64,000 nucleotides of DNA from Tamarix chinensis (Eukaryota; Streptophyta; Magnoliopsida; Caryophyllales; Tamaricaceae), in contig CM060174.1 in assembly GCA_030549775.1 (NCBI GenBank), positions 44,682,707-44,746,706 of the forward strand, read 5' to 3'. Position 1 is the stretch's first letter. Each line of letters starts with the position of its first letter. Position numbers and translations under genes: made by a program. Positions 1 to 11,894 of the stretch are shown here, piece after piece. Below the pieces are notes generated by a model that saw only the letters and a list, made by a program, of their open reading frames with translations, ran no database searches and was not told the origin of the DNA.

Positions 1-61
1 AATAAGACATTGATAAGACATTAATCACGTAAAGCGAAAGATGTCGAGCCGAGCCTGTGAT

Positions 62-285
62 CCGGTCCACCGGCTATAATAGTGGATCAGAGGCGTTTTG
101 CCCTGTGCGATTATTTTTCGGTCCATCGGCTATAATAGTGGATCAAAGGCGTTTTGCCCTGTGCGTTTATTTTCCGATCCACCGGCTATAATAGTGGATC
201 AGAGGCGTTCTGCCCTGTGCGTTATCTTCCGGTCCACCGGCTATAATAGTGGGGGATCTCGTGCTCAACAAACCAAACGAATAAG
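62..285 (-). repeat. 56-bp tandem repeat, four units, with CCACCGGCTATAATAGTGG core
   Basis: Units start at 62, 118, 174 and 230, an exact 56-bp period. Each unit has the core CCACCGGCTATAATAGTGG (one or two substitutions in some), then a spacer like 'atcagaggcgttttgccc'. The core ends are complementary (CCAC...GTGG), so a small hairpin is possible. The same core recurs in every long L copy in the window. Confidence 0.9.
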
Positions 286-347
286 TTAATCCATGGGAAA
301 GATACTAAGTACTTAAAGCGAAACACCATGTGAGTCGGGGCCATGAT

Positions 348-490
348 CCGGTCCACCGGCTATAATAGTGGATCAGAGGCGTTTTGCCCTGTGCGTTTAT
401 TTTTCCGGTTCACCGGCTATAATAGTGGATCAGAGGCGTTCTGCCCTGTGCGTATACCTTCCGGTCCACTGGCTATAATAGTGGGGCTCC
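348..490 (-). repeat. 56-bp tandem repeat, second array of three units
   Basis: Units start at 348, 405 and 461. The core is the same as in the first array; the last unit is cut after 'gtgggg'. The roughly 60-bp piece between the arrays ends in 'catgtgagtcggggcc', a phrase that reappears at 43915-43930 and, complemented, near 14870. Confidence 0.9.
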
Positions 491-1116
491 CGCGCTCACA
501 TGGGTTATTAAAGAGTATGTGTGAAATGGACTTATCATTAATGAGAATAAAATAATAAGTCACCAGAAAAGTACTCGGGCCTTATCTTGTGTGTTATCGC
601 ATGTGACTTATATGTTTGTGCTGTGTGTGCTATGTGGTATGATTGCATGCTTGGCCTTAGCGCACCTGCGCCCTTACTCAGTACTGGACCCGTACTGATA
701 CTACCTTGATTGACTGGGTCCTGCAATGATCCACCGATGGTGGGGAGCAGACCTTTGATGCAGGTTTTGATCGGTTACAGTTTTGGGGTGGAAGGCTTGA
801 CTTGAGTGAGTAGGCGATCCGGATAATTATCCTTCAGGATTTGTTAGTTTACTTGTATTCATCCTTTGGAAGTTGCAAGTATTGTATTTAAATTTCCAAG
901 GATTTTGTAATTGACTTTTAATTTCTCGTAACGCTGTTATGTTTTAAAATTTGGATTTAATTGTTTGACAGGTTTTAGCCTTGCATCTAACATGAGATAG
1001 ATGGTTGACATTTATCTTGTGTTAGATGTGGCGGTAACATTTCCCAAATTCGCTCCTAGCTTCCGCTTTAATCTTTCAAATTTTTTTTTTCAGGAGTGAA
1101 ATTTGGGGGTGTTACA

Positions 1117-2000
1117 GGTGAATACAGAGATTTAATTATTTTTGGTGGCTGAAAGAAAGGTAAAAAAGGGGTGATTAGGGCTATTTATAGCTAACCAATC
1201 AACACAAATAATAGAGGGGTTGGGAATACTTCAAAAACCCTAATTCTTACCATTTGAATTTGAGCTAAACTGATGGACTTCATCTAATATATGCTAATCT
1301 ATTCTCTAGAGCTCAAATGATGTCTCTAGAGAATGTAAGTTAATTAGTCTAGAAATGAAATTAAAAAGAAAGGTAATGGAAATGCCAGCATGGAAGGAAT
1401 CTTCTAGTTGACGAGAATCGTACCTCAGATCGAAGTAACGATCTTAGAAATGTGTAGAAGAGAGAGGTGGAAGAAGATAAGGCTGAGATCATCTCCCTCC
1501 TTAATTGTCCCAATTGATCCTCCAAATCAGTATAAGGCAAGATTTCATGCTAAATACATCATGAAAATGGCTAAGAATATCTTAGAAACAATTTGGCATG
1601 GGTTAACAAGGTTCCATTTCAATATAAGAAAATTTTCCAAAAATTGAGTGTCAAAAATATTCCTAGCTCGACAAACAAGTTAATCGGTTTGGCCTACTAG
1701 TAGACTATTATACAATGTAATAGATCTATTTCCCAACCAGCCAATTAGTTTAGTCGAGTAAAAATAGTTTTGCCAAGACTATGAACTAATCGATTGATTT
1801 TTGAAACTTGTCAATCGGTTTACTAGAAAAACTTAATAAATCTAATTCTCCAACCTTATTCCAAATAAAAATTTACCTCAAACCAAATCATAACACAAAA
1901 ATAATAATAATCAAACATCCAAAATTGGCATAGTTCTCATTATAACATTTTGTAAATAGGTGAGGTGCTACATCGTCACCTTTTTTCCTCTTCTTTTCTG
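1117..2000 (+). repeat. L2-family sequence flanking L-1
   Basis: 1130-1640 can be aligned by eye with 13490-14000. Shared phrases include 'ggtggctgaaagaaagg' against 'ggtggctaaaagaaaag', and 'ggttccattt' about 500 bp later. The following stretch (1660-1900) carries 'aatcggttt' motifs like those at 4500-4630 and 12800. It is therefore an internal part of an L2 copy. A short open frame at 1408-1647 has no recognisable domain and I do not call it a gene. Confidence 0.55.
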
Positions 2001-3722
2001 GTTCCGGACAACGTTACAACATGCTTCTAGTTGACATTTTTTGTTTTTCGCGTGGGATAACTTGCATGACAACTTCTATGCTCCAATATCTTGCTCCCCC
2101 TTTCCCTCATGATTTTCTTACCTTTTAATATCTTAAAGCTGAGCTCTTTCATCCTCTTATTTTTGGTTATTCTAATCTCCTAAGTTCCTCCATTTCAATT
2201 CTTTTCTTTCCTTGTTTCCTATTTATTAATATTGTGTTATCTAAATATTTTATCTTATATTCTTTAATATGACTAATTGGTTTATATAATGAGTTTATAG
2301 ATTCCTTATTTTAGCTTTGCTATGGAGCTTAGGAATTTTAGTACGTAAACTAACATTTAGAAATATGATTTTATGCTAGGTGTATTACATGTTAATTTTA
2401 AATGATTAGCTTTATTTTAATTATAAGCATGAAATAATATCTTAAAAATTCTTGTATGAAATGTGTATTTTGATATATGTTTATAATCATGAAAATTTGA
2501 CGAGAGAATGATTTGTTTGATTTTACATGTTCTTATGTTTGCTAGAAATGTGATGAATATTCAATGGAGTTGTGCTAAATTTGTATTAGAGTCAAGATGA
2601 ATATTCTTATTTTTGAGTAGTTTAGCTCTCTTCCTTGTTATTTTAGGTGAGTTTTGGTTGTTTTAAATTTATATAATTATTCCATTGTATGTTTCATAGG
2701 GTTTAGAAGGTAGGTTATAAGTTTTAGATCATTTAGATTTGAAATGATATTTTTTTTAGGTTTTGGACACATTTAGCCATGTCTATATTGGGCATTATAG
2801 ATTATTTTTGAAAGTTTTAAGTATACCGTTGTCTTTTTTCTGGTCTTTTACATAAAATTTGGTATATGCTATATTAGGGTTTGATATTATTTAGGGTAAG
2901 TTATGATTTTAGAAGTTTAAGGTAATTTTAGGTGAATAAGGTTATTTTAACATTTACATTTAAATGATGGAAATTGTGAGATCTAAGTGAATATTATGTT
3001 AATTTTTTTTATAAAATGGATAATTTTGACACTTGGGTGAAATTTAATAAGTATACCTAGAGACCTTAATTAAAATGATTAATTAAACAAGAGAAAGAAA
3101 AAAAAGGAAGAAAGAGACACTTAAGTACATTTAGTAATCTTAGTGTTTCATACTTGGTGTCCATATTTATATTTAATCCTACAAAAATAATTATTTAAGT
3201 ATAATTATTTTAGCATGAAATTTACCTCTATTAATTTTAAGGTAAGCATTGTTAGTGATTTGTGAACTAAGGGGTTCTTAAAGTATTGAGTGGAGGTGTC
3301 AAGTGATTAAAGAGTGTAGAGAGAAATATAGATAAGAGAGAAGAGGTAAAAGTGAGAGAGTTATATTATAAATTTAGGATCCTCAAAATGGGTAAAAGGC
3401 CCCACATATATAAGGGTATAATGAATGAGAAGGGATAAGGAAAAACATTGTGCATTAAAGGACAAGGAATAACCTCTATTTTGCATAAGGGACAGACCTA
3501 ACAAAGAATTAGTAATGGATCACTAGTCCGAGATAGGTTTGAGCTCAAGGTAAGTGTTGTTGGAATTTTTTTTTGGTAAGTAAAAAAGTGTTTATTAATT
3601 AAAGTGTAAAGTAAGCATGGGAAAATTTATTAAGTCATAATGACTAAGAGAGATTAAAGAGAAGTGACAATACTCAAACTAGGAAATCAATACTAGTTGT
3701 TAACTTCCTACATGACTTGCAT
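2001..3722. other. AT-rich stretch with no recognised feature
   Basis: I see no protein domain, RNA gene, terminal repeat or tandem array here. It is AT-rich, with poly-T runs and a purine-rich patch near 3080-3115. It may be the 3' part of the L2 copy seen at 1117-2000, but I could not find a defined end. Confidence 0.4.
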
Positions 3723-4712
3723 TGTAACACCCTCGTTTCTCACTAAAGAAAAATTCATGTTAAAATATTGCTAAAGCAGAAAAATACAAAATACGTAGAA
3801 AAAATAGGGTGTTTTTTCCACATCTAACATAAGATAGATGTATGCCACCTATCTCATGCTAGATACAAGGCTAAGAAAATCAATCAATCTACTTAATATA
3901 ATAGAGTGCAAAAGGGTAAGATATATATATACTATGATAAAATATTTACAAACAAGACCTGAATGGGACCCTAAGATGTTTAAATGCATAAGAGGGTGTA
4001 GATATAAAGTATAGAAATATAATAGAGATAAAATGAAAATACAAAAAAACCCTAAAACTCTGGTCCATTAAGGATCTACAAGTGGTCTTCAAATGTCCAA
4101 GATCTCTAGTCCCCAAGCCTGAAACAAGGTAGGCCATTATTAACCATCCTAAAAAACTCGCACATGATACTGTACTTGGAGGATTGAGCACGTGACAGAA
4201 CAAACAAACACATTAGTATACCACATACTAAGTAAGCCACGTTAGCTCTACAAAGGGAGTTATAAGCATGCAAGGCCAGGATTATGTCATCTTGTGTAGC
4301 ATCAAAGCATATACATTTCAATTTTCCATTAAAACCTTCCAATTGCAAATATCGTGAATTTTAAACCATTTAATCCATAAAATAGGTTATTTAATTCATG
4401 CAAAGATGTTTGTTCTCATAATAAAGAATCATATTATAGTAGGACATAAAGTCTCAAATCATATCGAGTTTAAAAGAGCGAAAACCAACACTCTCTAGCT
4501 AAACCGATCATTTGGTTTGGGATAACCAGTCGATCAGTTTGAATCAGCCTAAACCCAGAGTTCCTCAAACAAGTTGATCAGTATGGTCAAACATATCAAC
4601 CATTCTAGGACCAGTCAATCAATTTTTAAAAATTGATTATTAGGTTAAAGTAGAGAGCAACATAAGTCACCACAAAAAATTTGATAGATTAGTTTGGGCC
4701 ACGTAATTGACT

Positions 4713-5140
4713 TACTACAAGAAAGTGGGTATATAGTGACAACATCTATAGTGACGAAAACTTGTTGTTGCCACATAATGAAATATAGTGATGAAACATT
4801 GTCCCTATAAATATAGTAGCAATGATGAATAGTTGGAGGGAAGTTGTCATCGCTAAAAATGTATATCGATGATATTGTCATGGCTATAAATTTTACCGAA
4901 AAAATTCCTCCCAAAATAAATTCACCAATTTTTTTGAAAAAATGTTTATAGGGATGGAATTTTTTGTTGCTATAGATTGTTATTGCGATGAAAAGGATTT
5001 CATAAAAATTTTGGTGGTTTATTTTTCTAAAAAATTTAATTCTGTCAATGACTTTCTTGTGACAACATATGTTGCCACTATAAAGCATATGGTGATGACA
5101 TGCATCACGAGCCATGCATGCCATTTTTTTTATCACAGCT
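4713..5140 (+). repeat. CACTA-1 left terminal and subterminal repeats
   Basis: After the TIR come repeated short motifs such as 'tatagtgac', 'tagtgatga' and 'gtcatcgcta' in both orientations. The same motif set fills 12309-12782 at the other end. In the family, subterminal repeats bind the element-encoded regulatory protein; that role here is inferred. A translatable stretch on the minus strand at 4645-5148 is a by-product of these repeats. Confidence 0.7.
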
Positions 5141-6330
5141 GAAATCAATTATAGCCTATTAAATATTCAGACCAACTATTTTCCTCTCTACCTCCACCAT
5201 TTTTCTTCTCCTGATTTCTCTCTTCTTTCTTACAACTCTGGCAGATGTCGTTGCTATTCTTTCTCGAAAATCTTGTCAATCTTTTTTCTTTGTGAATTAA
5301 TTGTTTAGATAGATTGTTTGTGTGTGCATGTTTGTGTTTTTTATTTTAGCTATAATTTGTTTTGTTATTTGTGATATTGATATGTGGTATGGATTAATGA
5401 TATTGATTTATGATTTGTGATGATTTTATAATGGATTGTATTAGTTTTTTATTTAACTTTTTATTTATTGTATTAGTATTTAAATATATTAGATTATATT
5501 TGATTAGATAGAAAGGAAATAAATTTGAATAAAATAAAATTAAATAATGTGGGCGTTAGAAGTAATTATATGAGATTACAAAAATATTAAAGTAAAATAT
5601 TAAAGATTAACTACAAATATCTCATAGCTTTAGATACATTATTTAAAAAATAAAATAAAATAAAATAATAAGACATAGATTAGGTATAATAGTAACATAA
5701 TATAATTTTATATTAAAAAAGATAATACTTGATATAAGTACAATAAAGAAAAGTAGATATGTATAGATGAAGTATAATATATTATCATTATTAATATTAT
5801 GCATAATCTATATTTATTAACCTATATATGTATGTTTATTTAAGTATAATTAAGGAAAGTAGATATATATAAGTTAATATATATCGATTTAGTATAATAA
5901 TAACATAATGTAATATAATTTCTACTTAAAAAAGATAATACTTTATTTAAGTATAATTAAGAAAAGTTGATATATATAAGTTATTATAAAAAAATATAAA
6001 ATATAATAAATTGAGTATAATAGATGAATTACAAGAAAATATACTAAATATAATAGATTAAATATAATAAAATGTAATTAGAATGATAAATTAAATATAA
6101 TAGATTAAGTATAAGAAAATATATTGAAAAAATTAAATTTAATATAATAAAATAAGTATAAGAATATATCTCTAAAAAAGGTCAACATAATAGTTTATTT
6201 TGTGTATTTCATCTCGTTAAGTAATATAATGTTTATCACTTGAAAATTTGTTATACGATGTGTGTGTATAAATAGGGGATGTTCAAATGAGCACTACAAG
6301 GTTAAATGAGAACTAAAAACTATTGTTCTT
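5141..6330. other. AT-rich, gene-free 5' part of CACTA-1
   Basis: Very AT-rich with many 'taagtataat' and 'gaaaatata' variants between about 5500 and 6180. No domain, RNA gene or clear unit length is visible. A short 'gcactacaagg' at 6293 resembles a CACTA terminus but has no partner I can identify. Confidence 0.45.
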
Positions 6331-6339
6331 GTCCATTAG

Positions 6340-6640
6340 ATCTAACCCCTAAACCCGAAACCCTAAACCCTAAACATAACCTAAACCCTAAACCTAAAAC
6401 CCTAAATCCTAACCTTAACCCTAAACCCTAAACCTAACCCTAACCCTAAACTCTAACCTAAAACTTAAATCCTAAATCCTAAACCTTAACCCAAACCCTA
6501 AACCCTAAACGCTAACCATAACCTCTAAACACAAACCCTAAACCCTAAACCCTAAACCTAACACTAACCTCTAAACCCTAAAAAGGCCAAAACCTAACCC
6601 CAAATCCTAGCCCAAACGCTAACCCCCAAACCCTACCCCA
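6340..6640 (+). repeat. Interstitial telomere-like repeats (CCCTAAA type)
   Basis: About 300 bp of imperfect 'aaccctaaaccc' repeats, the complement of the plant telomere unit TTTAGGG. Several units are variants (cctaaat, cttaacc, ctaacc). It lies wholly inside CACTA-1, between the AT-rich stretch and the first coding remnant, so it is not a chromosome end. Confidence 0.9.
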
Positions 6641-6717
6641 TATAAACCCAAGTAAAGAAAAATTTCATTTAGTTTTAATAATAATAATAATTCATTAGAT
6701 CTTTTGTGCTTCTGTAG

Positions 6718-7140
6718 GTGATAGAATGTTTTGCTTACATACCGTATGCTTTCCAACCCGTTTTTTTTATGTCTCTCGACATAAATATTAGGTACCATAT
6801 GAGATGGATACGTAATGAGATAGGCTGCATGTTGGAGAAGGGGTTGTATCCGGGACCATATAAGTTCAAGTCGTACCATATTTTGCATACCTTACCATAG
6901 AGTCAACCATGGTTATAGGCGAGGGCTAGATATATAGATTCAAATGTCCATAATAGTTTTCCAAATTCTAGGTTTATTGATGGATATTTTAAGAGATAAT
7001 ATAATCAGATTATAAGGGAGTTGATAGTGATTGATAATGAGTGGAGTTCTTGGCATAAGATACTACTGAGTATATACCCTGATTACTCAGATGACGGTTA
7101 AGAGTCTTTTTAAGAAGTTGGATTTCAAATGTTTCTATGA
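6718..7140 (+). pseudogene. Unnamed conserved domain upstream of CACTA-1 transposase
   Basis: The frame from 6718 gives a stretch with 'YPGPYKFKSYH' near its end and then runs into stops. It resembles 18913-19300 of CACTA-2 ('YDPFRFRSCH'), and both are followed some 100 bp on by 'DNEWSSWH' / 'DDEWRFRY'. In both elements the segment lies ahead of the Transpos_assoc-like region and in the same orientation. I do not recognise the family and assign no function. It could be an N-terminal exon of one of the CACTA proteins or an independent captured coding piece. Confidence 0.5.
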
Positions 7141-7363
7141 GAAGTATGGACTCAGTGGGTGATCGATCATATTTGAAGTGGAACTATTAGTTGATGTTTT
7201 ATGTATTAGAAATCAATAATATAGTACATTGGTTTAGATTTTGTCTCATTAGCTATGTAGTATTTGAATACATACATTTCAACCACATTATTAAAATATA
7301 GTGAATATGAAGAAGTAATAAAACCTTAAATAATTAATTAGTGTTCATTTTTTATGTAGAGTA

Positions 7364-7640
7364 GATGCCGATTGATAAAACTTGGATGTTATTAAAGAAT
7401 TGACGGTTAAATAAATTATGGAATGGGCTTCAATCGTTCTTAATGATGGCTAAACCTTGTGCTCGGAATGGTGATGGGAACATTCTTTATCTGTGTAAGA
7501 AGTGAAATAATACATTGTGGTGATCATTTATGATGTTGAGTTCCATGTATTAAAGAATGGTTTTATACAAGGGTATGACACATGGGTGTATCATGGCAAA
7601 GAGGAACATGAACTTGAGTTAGTGCATACTGCCGAGTCAA
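7364..7640 (+). pseudogene. Transposase-associated domain remnant (CACTA-1)
   Basis: ATG at 7364 opens 'MPIDKTWM', the usual start of the plant Transpos_assoc domain that leads TNP2 proteins. 'GLQSFLMMAKP' and then 'LCKKCNN' (a zinc-coordinating-like C..C) follow. A C-terminal piece of the 'HGKEEHEL' type appears near 7600, where the family has W-HGE. Internal stops (about 7403 and 7505) break it. In intact elements this is the N-terminal part of the transposase; here it is a decayed copy that feeds into the TNP2 remnant at 7860. Confidence 0.75.
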
Positions 7641-7859
7641 GAATAGATTAGATGGCAGGTGTATTGAGCAATTTATTAGCTGCTGGTGATGAAGAGTATA
7701 ATTATGGTGGCGATATTGATTCCCCTTCATATGATGACTTCAACAATAGATTAGATCCGTATTGATGAATTATTCTAATAGAGACTAAATTATATCTAGG
7801 ATGCAAGAAAATCTCATTGTTGAATTTTTTGGTGAAGTTGATGCATCATAAGGTGTTGA

Positions 7860-9080
7860 ATAAGTGGTCTAACAAGTTATTTTATATACTTCTAAAATTG
7901 TGAAAAGAAGCATTGTCGGATGGAAATAAGTTACCCAAATCACATTATAAGGCAAATAAGAGGATGAGAAAACTTGGTTTAGGGTATAAAGCAATTCATA
8001 TATGCAAGTATGATTGTGCTTTGTCTTGGAAAGAAACACTAATTGAGATAGATGTCCTGTCTGTGGTGCTTCTAGTTAGGTGGATGAAGCCACAACCACA
8101 AAGAAAGTTCTAGATAAGGTTATATAATACTTTCCTTTGAAACCAAGATTGAAAAGGTTGTATGCTTATATACATACATCTAAAGACATGGGGTGGAATT
8201 TGAAGTGGCACTCAAGAGAATTGGGTGTATTATATCATGTATTTGATGTTAAAACATGGAAACATTTTGATGCAAACCATCTAAGTTTTGTGGTAGACCC
8301 TAAAAATGTATGATTAGGGATGGAATCAGATGATTTTAATCTATTTAGTAAGATTTTGAAGAATAGCATGGGGCCATTTATGTTTATTGTTTATAATTTA
8401 CCTCTGTGGTAATGCATGAAATACCTGTTCTTGATGATGAGTTTGTTGATTCCTAGTTTGAGTTCTTTTGGGATGGATATTGATGTGTTCCTCCGCCACT
8501 AGTGGATGAATTAAATGGGCTATGGATCTTAGTGGTATATACATGAGATGTACTCAGCAACAGGGTGTTCTAAATGTATGATGCATTACTTTGGATCATT
8601 AATGATTTTCCAACATGATCATATCTATTAGGGTGGTTTGATCAAGGATATTTAGCATGCCTGAATTGTAATAAGGCCACTCATTATTTAAAGTTGAGGA
8701 ATAATATTGGTTATGTTGGTCATCATCTATTTCTCCCCACTAATCATCCATTTAGGATGAATTGACAATTTAATGATAAGGTGAAGAGAATGGATCCTCC
8801 CAGGAAATTATCAGCTGATGATATTTTGATACAACTGAGTTGTGTTTCTAACTACTTGCCAGGGAAATATCCTAATCATTCAAAGAGAAAGAGAGATGTT
8901 AGTGAACTTAATTAGAAGAATATGAACTACCATAATGGTTATCAATACCAATGAAGCATAATTTAAAAGTGATGCATGTTGAGAAAAATGTTTATTCAAG
9001 TTTGTCGGGAATAATAGTTTATGATGATGAGAAGTCGAAAGACACTGATAATGCACGACGTGATTTAGAAAATATGAATA
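7860..9080 (+). pseudogene. TNP2-like transposase core remnant (CACTA-1)
   Basis: The clearest part is 7913-8100, with 'GNKLPKSHYKANK', 'LGLGYKAIHICKYDCAL' and a 'CPVCGAS'-like piece in a shifted frame, all hallmarks of En/Spm TNP2. Next come 'PLKPRLKRLYAYIHT' (about 8135-8180) and 'FDVKTWKHFDANH' (about 8240-8280). The 'MHVEKNVYSS' type segment is near 8960. Stops and frameshifts occur throughout. TNP2 is the excision and integration enzyme of these elements; this copy is dead. Confidence 0.82.
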
Positions 9081-9081
9081 T

Positions 9082-9743
9082 CTGACTAGAGTTGCATTTT
9101 TATTATGAGGGAAATAAGCTGATGAAACCTAAGGCACCATATACTCTTTCATCTGATGATAGGAGAAAGCTTTTGAGATCCTTTAAGGATGTGAACTTCC
9201 CTAATAGGTTTCCAGGAAACCTAAGGAAGAACGGGAGTGAAAATGATGGTAAGATTACAATCTTAAAGTTGTATGATCATCATATGATCTTATAATGCTT
9301 GTTAGTGGTTGGTGTTTGTGCATTAATGAAAAAACATATTAGCAACACTATCATTAAATTATGTAGCTTCTTTAGTCAAATATTCTCAAGGCACTACAGT
9401 TGTCTAACTTGGAGAAAGCACATGATCAAGTTATTGTGTTTCTTTGTAAGGTTAAACGAATATTTCCTCCTACATTTTTAGTGTCTTGGTTCACTTAATA
9501 ATACACTTACCAGAGGAAGAAATATTTGGTGGACCGATGCATGGGTGATGGATTTATTTGATAGAAAGGAAATTAAAGTATTTAAAGGAGTATACCAGAA
9601 ATTGTGTGCGGCTAAAAAGTTCTATTACCAAAGGTTATGTGGCTCATGAAGCATTAAGTTTTTATTCTGTGTACTTCCAAGGTGTTGAGAGAAGGTTTAA
9701 TAGAGTAGAGAGAAATGAAGATATCATTGTGAAAACCCGCTAG
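9082..9743 (+). pseudogene. DUF4218-like region of the CACTA-1 transposase
   Basis: 9092-9295 keeps 'APYTLSSDDRRKLLRSFKDV' and 'LKLYDHHMIL', which correspond to the segment that links TNP2 to DUF4218. 9558-9743 keeps the C-terminal half: 'ERKLKYLKEYTRNCVR', 'GYVAHEALSFYSVYFQGVE', 'RFNRVERN'. The middle is scrambled by frameshifts. DUF4218 has no established biochemical role; it is a constant companion of TNP2 in plant CACTA elements. Confidence 0.78.
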
Positions 9744-10249
9744 TTATTCGTTTCCCAATCACAAGCTCGTTTTGTTGGTAAGATAATAAGGACCAGTGTA
9801 CCTCTTGCTAAGTTGAGGGATCTTGAATGGCACATTTTGAACAATTTCTCCGAGCTACAAATATATTTATATTAAGTAAAACCTTACTATTAATTAATAA
9901 TGTTCCATTCATATATATATATTTAGGCGATGTTAATCTATTTATATGTTGTAGTGAACACATGTCTAAGATTAGCCAACATGGTGGTAATTTATCTGAT
10001 ATCTAAAAGAAAGAATTTGCATCTTGGTTTGAATCTGAGGTAAAATGTATTGCCATTAACAAATACAATTGAGATATAATTTTAGGTTAAATTATATTCT
10101 CTCATAATAACCTTTGATAATCAAATGTATACAAATGTACTAGTTACGACAAAGTGGATTGCTTGAATGAAATGTTGAATTATTTTCTTTATCTCATCAT
10201 CCATTCACTATGGCATTAACCTATCGTGTCTGTGTGATTAATGGAGTTA

Positions 10250-10880
10250 ATACATAACTCATTGTAGAGACTCCAACAAAAGAACACAAAAATGTGGCGT
10301 GTGTCCTTGGAGTTGATAATACTTATTTTTATTGCCGGATGTAGGAGATCATAGAGTTGTCTTACTTTGACAAATGCTCTTTTGTGTTGTTTAAGTGTAA
10401 ACGGCTAGACATTAACCCTATAAATAGGAGAATCTGATAGGGAAACAACATCATGATTGTTTATACAAGGTCAGAATGGTATACGAATGATCAATATATA
10501 TTGGGATCTTAACCAAAACAAGTTTGGTATGTTGATGATATGCTTAATGGCTCTAATTGAAAGGTGGTTTGGGAAGGCAACCATCACCACATTTGGGATT
10601 TCAATGATGATAAGTAGATTGATGTGGTGGATGTAATTGATTATGCTTATGTTGAATTTAATATTGGGGTCTAAGATGCCAATTAGATGGATACCAATAA
10701 TGATTTGGAGCATGATGACAATGACAATGGAGACGATGACATGGAATATGAGTGCTTGGGTTTTGTGGATTCCAATATGGATAGTTCCGAAGAAGATGAA
10801 AATAATTATAGTGATGAATTTGATTATTTTTCTAATTATTGTGTATGTGGTAATTATATTTATTCCGCCGAGTATTTTTG
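10250..10880 (+). pseudogene. DUF4216-like region and acidic tail (CACTA-1)
   Basis: Across two frames I read 'EIIELSYFDKCSFVLFKCK' (about 10345-10400) and then 'WYVDDMLNGSN' and 'KVVWEGNHHHIWDF' (about 10520-10610), the characteristic core of DUF4216. An acidic, Asp/Asn-rich tail runs from 10687 to 10880, as seen behind DUF4216 in intact CACTA transposases. Single stops and shifts interrupt it. Confidence 0.75.
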
Positions 10881-10999
10881 AACTCTATGTTATATTATTG
10901 TTATATAACTTATTCATTTTGTGGTATACCATGTTAGTTCATAATTATTTTATGTATATTAATATCTTTATGTTTGCATAATTTAATTATCATAAGATA

Positions 11000-11890
11000 T
11001 AGCTATGGTTGATGTCGATACAATATACAATGGTAGGGATGTAGGCAATGATCACCCCAAAGTACATGTCGATTGCTATCTAGGTGTGAGTTAGGTCATT
11101 ATGTTTTACATGATATTTTACTTAATATATTTTTTATATTGCTAATATTGATTCCTAATACATGTATTATTATAGAAACACCAGCAAGACCACAAAAATG
11201 TAAGGAAAAGGCGAAATACCTCAGTCTCCATCAATATTGGGTTGCAAATGAAAAAAATACCATTCCTTATCTAATTCTCTATGGCCAATGGTGCACTCCA
11301 CGTTGTGAGATCATGTAATGGACAATTTAATAGGTATTTGTGTATTTCAATTGGTGAGATTCCACCATGCTATAAGCTATGGAAAGAGGTCCCTCAACAA
11401 GGTAAGGCTAAGATATTTCCTAAGCATGAGGTAATAATAATAAATTATAAACTAAAATACATATTTATTTAATTTTAACAAGTATTTGTATTCTATTTTA
11501 TTTTACAATAATATTTTAATATGGAGTAGTGGAGTTAGAGCGATGAGTGGGATATGGTCATTATAGGCGTTTTGCACTTTTTTTAGGACACCTACCATAA
11601 TAGAAAAAAATAAGATCAAGGATAATTAGAGGATGGATAATAATTGAAGGCCAAATAAATTTGAGGAGGATGTATAGCAGCAATGCGTGAACTTCTAGTC
11701 TTCTACTAAAAAAAAGGTATTTTTTTTATTCAATTTATCATTGCTCTAGTGATATTAAAATGTAAACCCTAACTTCACGTCATTTGTTATAGGCACGATC
11801 AGAAAAGAATGAGATTAATAGGGCAAATTTGGTTGATCCCAGTCTCCTTGGTTCAAGATCTATCTCCATATATCGACATGGGAAGGTATA
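11000..11890 (+). pseudogene. Transposase_24-like (TNPA-type) second protein remnant, CACTA-1
   Basis: 11281-11430 gives 'NGQFNRYLCISIGEIPPCY', then 'KLWKEVPQQGKAKIF', matching the N-terminal part of the plant Ptta/En/Spm second protein. Further on, 11795-11880 gives 'ARSEKNEINRANLVDP' and 'LGSRSISIYRHGK', matching the 'R..NR....GS+S' signature of Transposase_24. The middle is degraded. In the family this protein binds subterminal repeats; here it is non-functional. Confidence 0.65.
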
Positions 11891-11894
11891 GAAT

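Larger units (their letters stand above)
1..1116 (-). mobile_element. L-family giant LTR-like element, copy L-1 (partial, 5' part only)
   Basis: Read on the minus strand this begins TGTAACACCCCC at 1116 and runs off the left edge. Near the terminus it carries the family's block with 'ttaccgccaca' and 'aaggctaa' (about 960-1050). It then has the 'ccttactcagtac' block (about 670-700) and two arrays of the CCACCGGCTATAATAGTGG motif (62-490). The order matches L-14090, L-24708 and L-54919. The right flank (1117 onward) is L2 sequence, so this copy is inserted in an L2 element. No protein domain is visible, and the target duplication cannot be tested because the other end is outside the window. 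Confidence 0.75.

Noticed and set aside
62..490. CRISPR-like array of evenly spaced repeats
   Set aside because: Spacers are repeats too (56-bp tandem units) and the context is a plant transposon; there are no cas genes.
1408..1647. 79-residue plus-strand frame
   Set aside because: The homologous L2 stretch at about 13750-14000 does not keep the frame.
4645..5148. 167-residue minus-strand frame
   Set aside because: It crosses the CACTA-1 boundary and is made of subterminal repeats.
6340..6640. Chromosome end (true telomere)
   Set aside because: Repeats are imperfect, only 300 bp, and sit between CACTA-1 parts with sequence continuing on both sides.
10637..10981. 114-residue Ile/Met-rich frame as a membrane protein gene
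   Set aside because: It overlaps, in another frame, the acidic tail after the CACTA-1 DUF4216 region, which is the expected coding frame.
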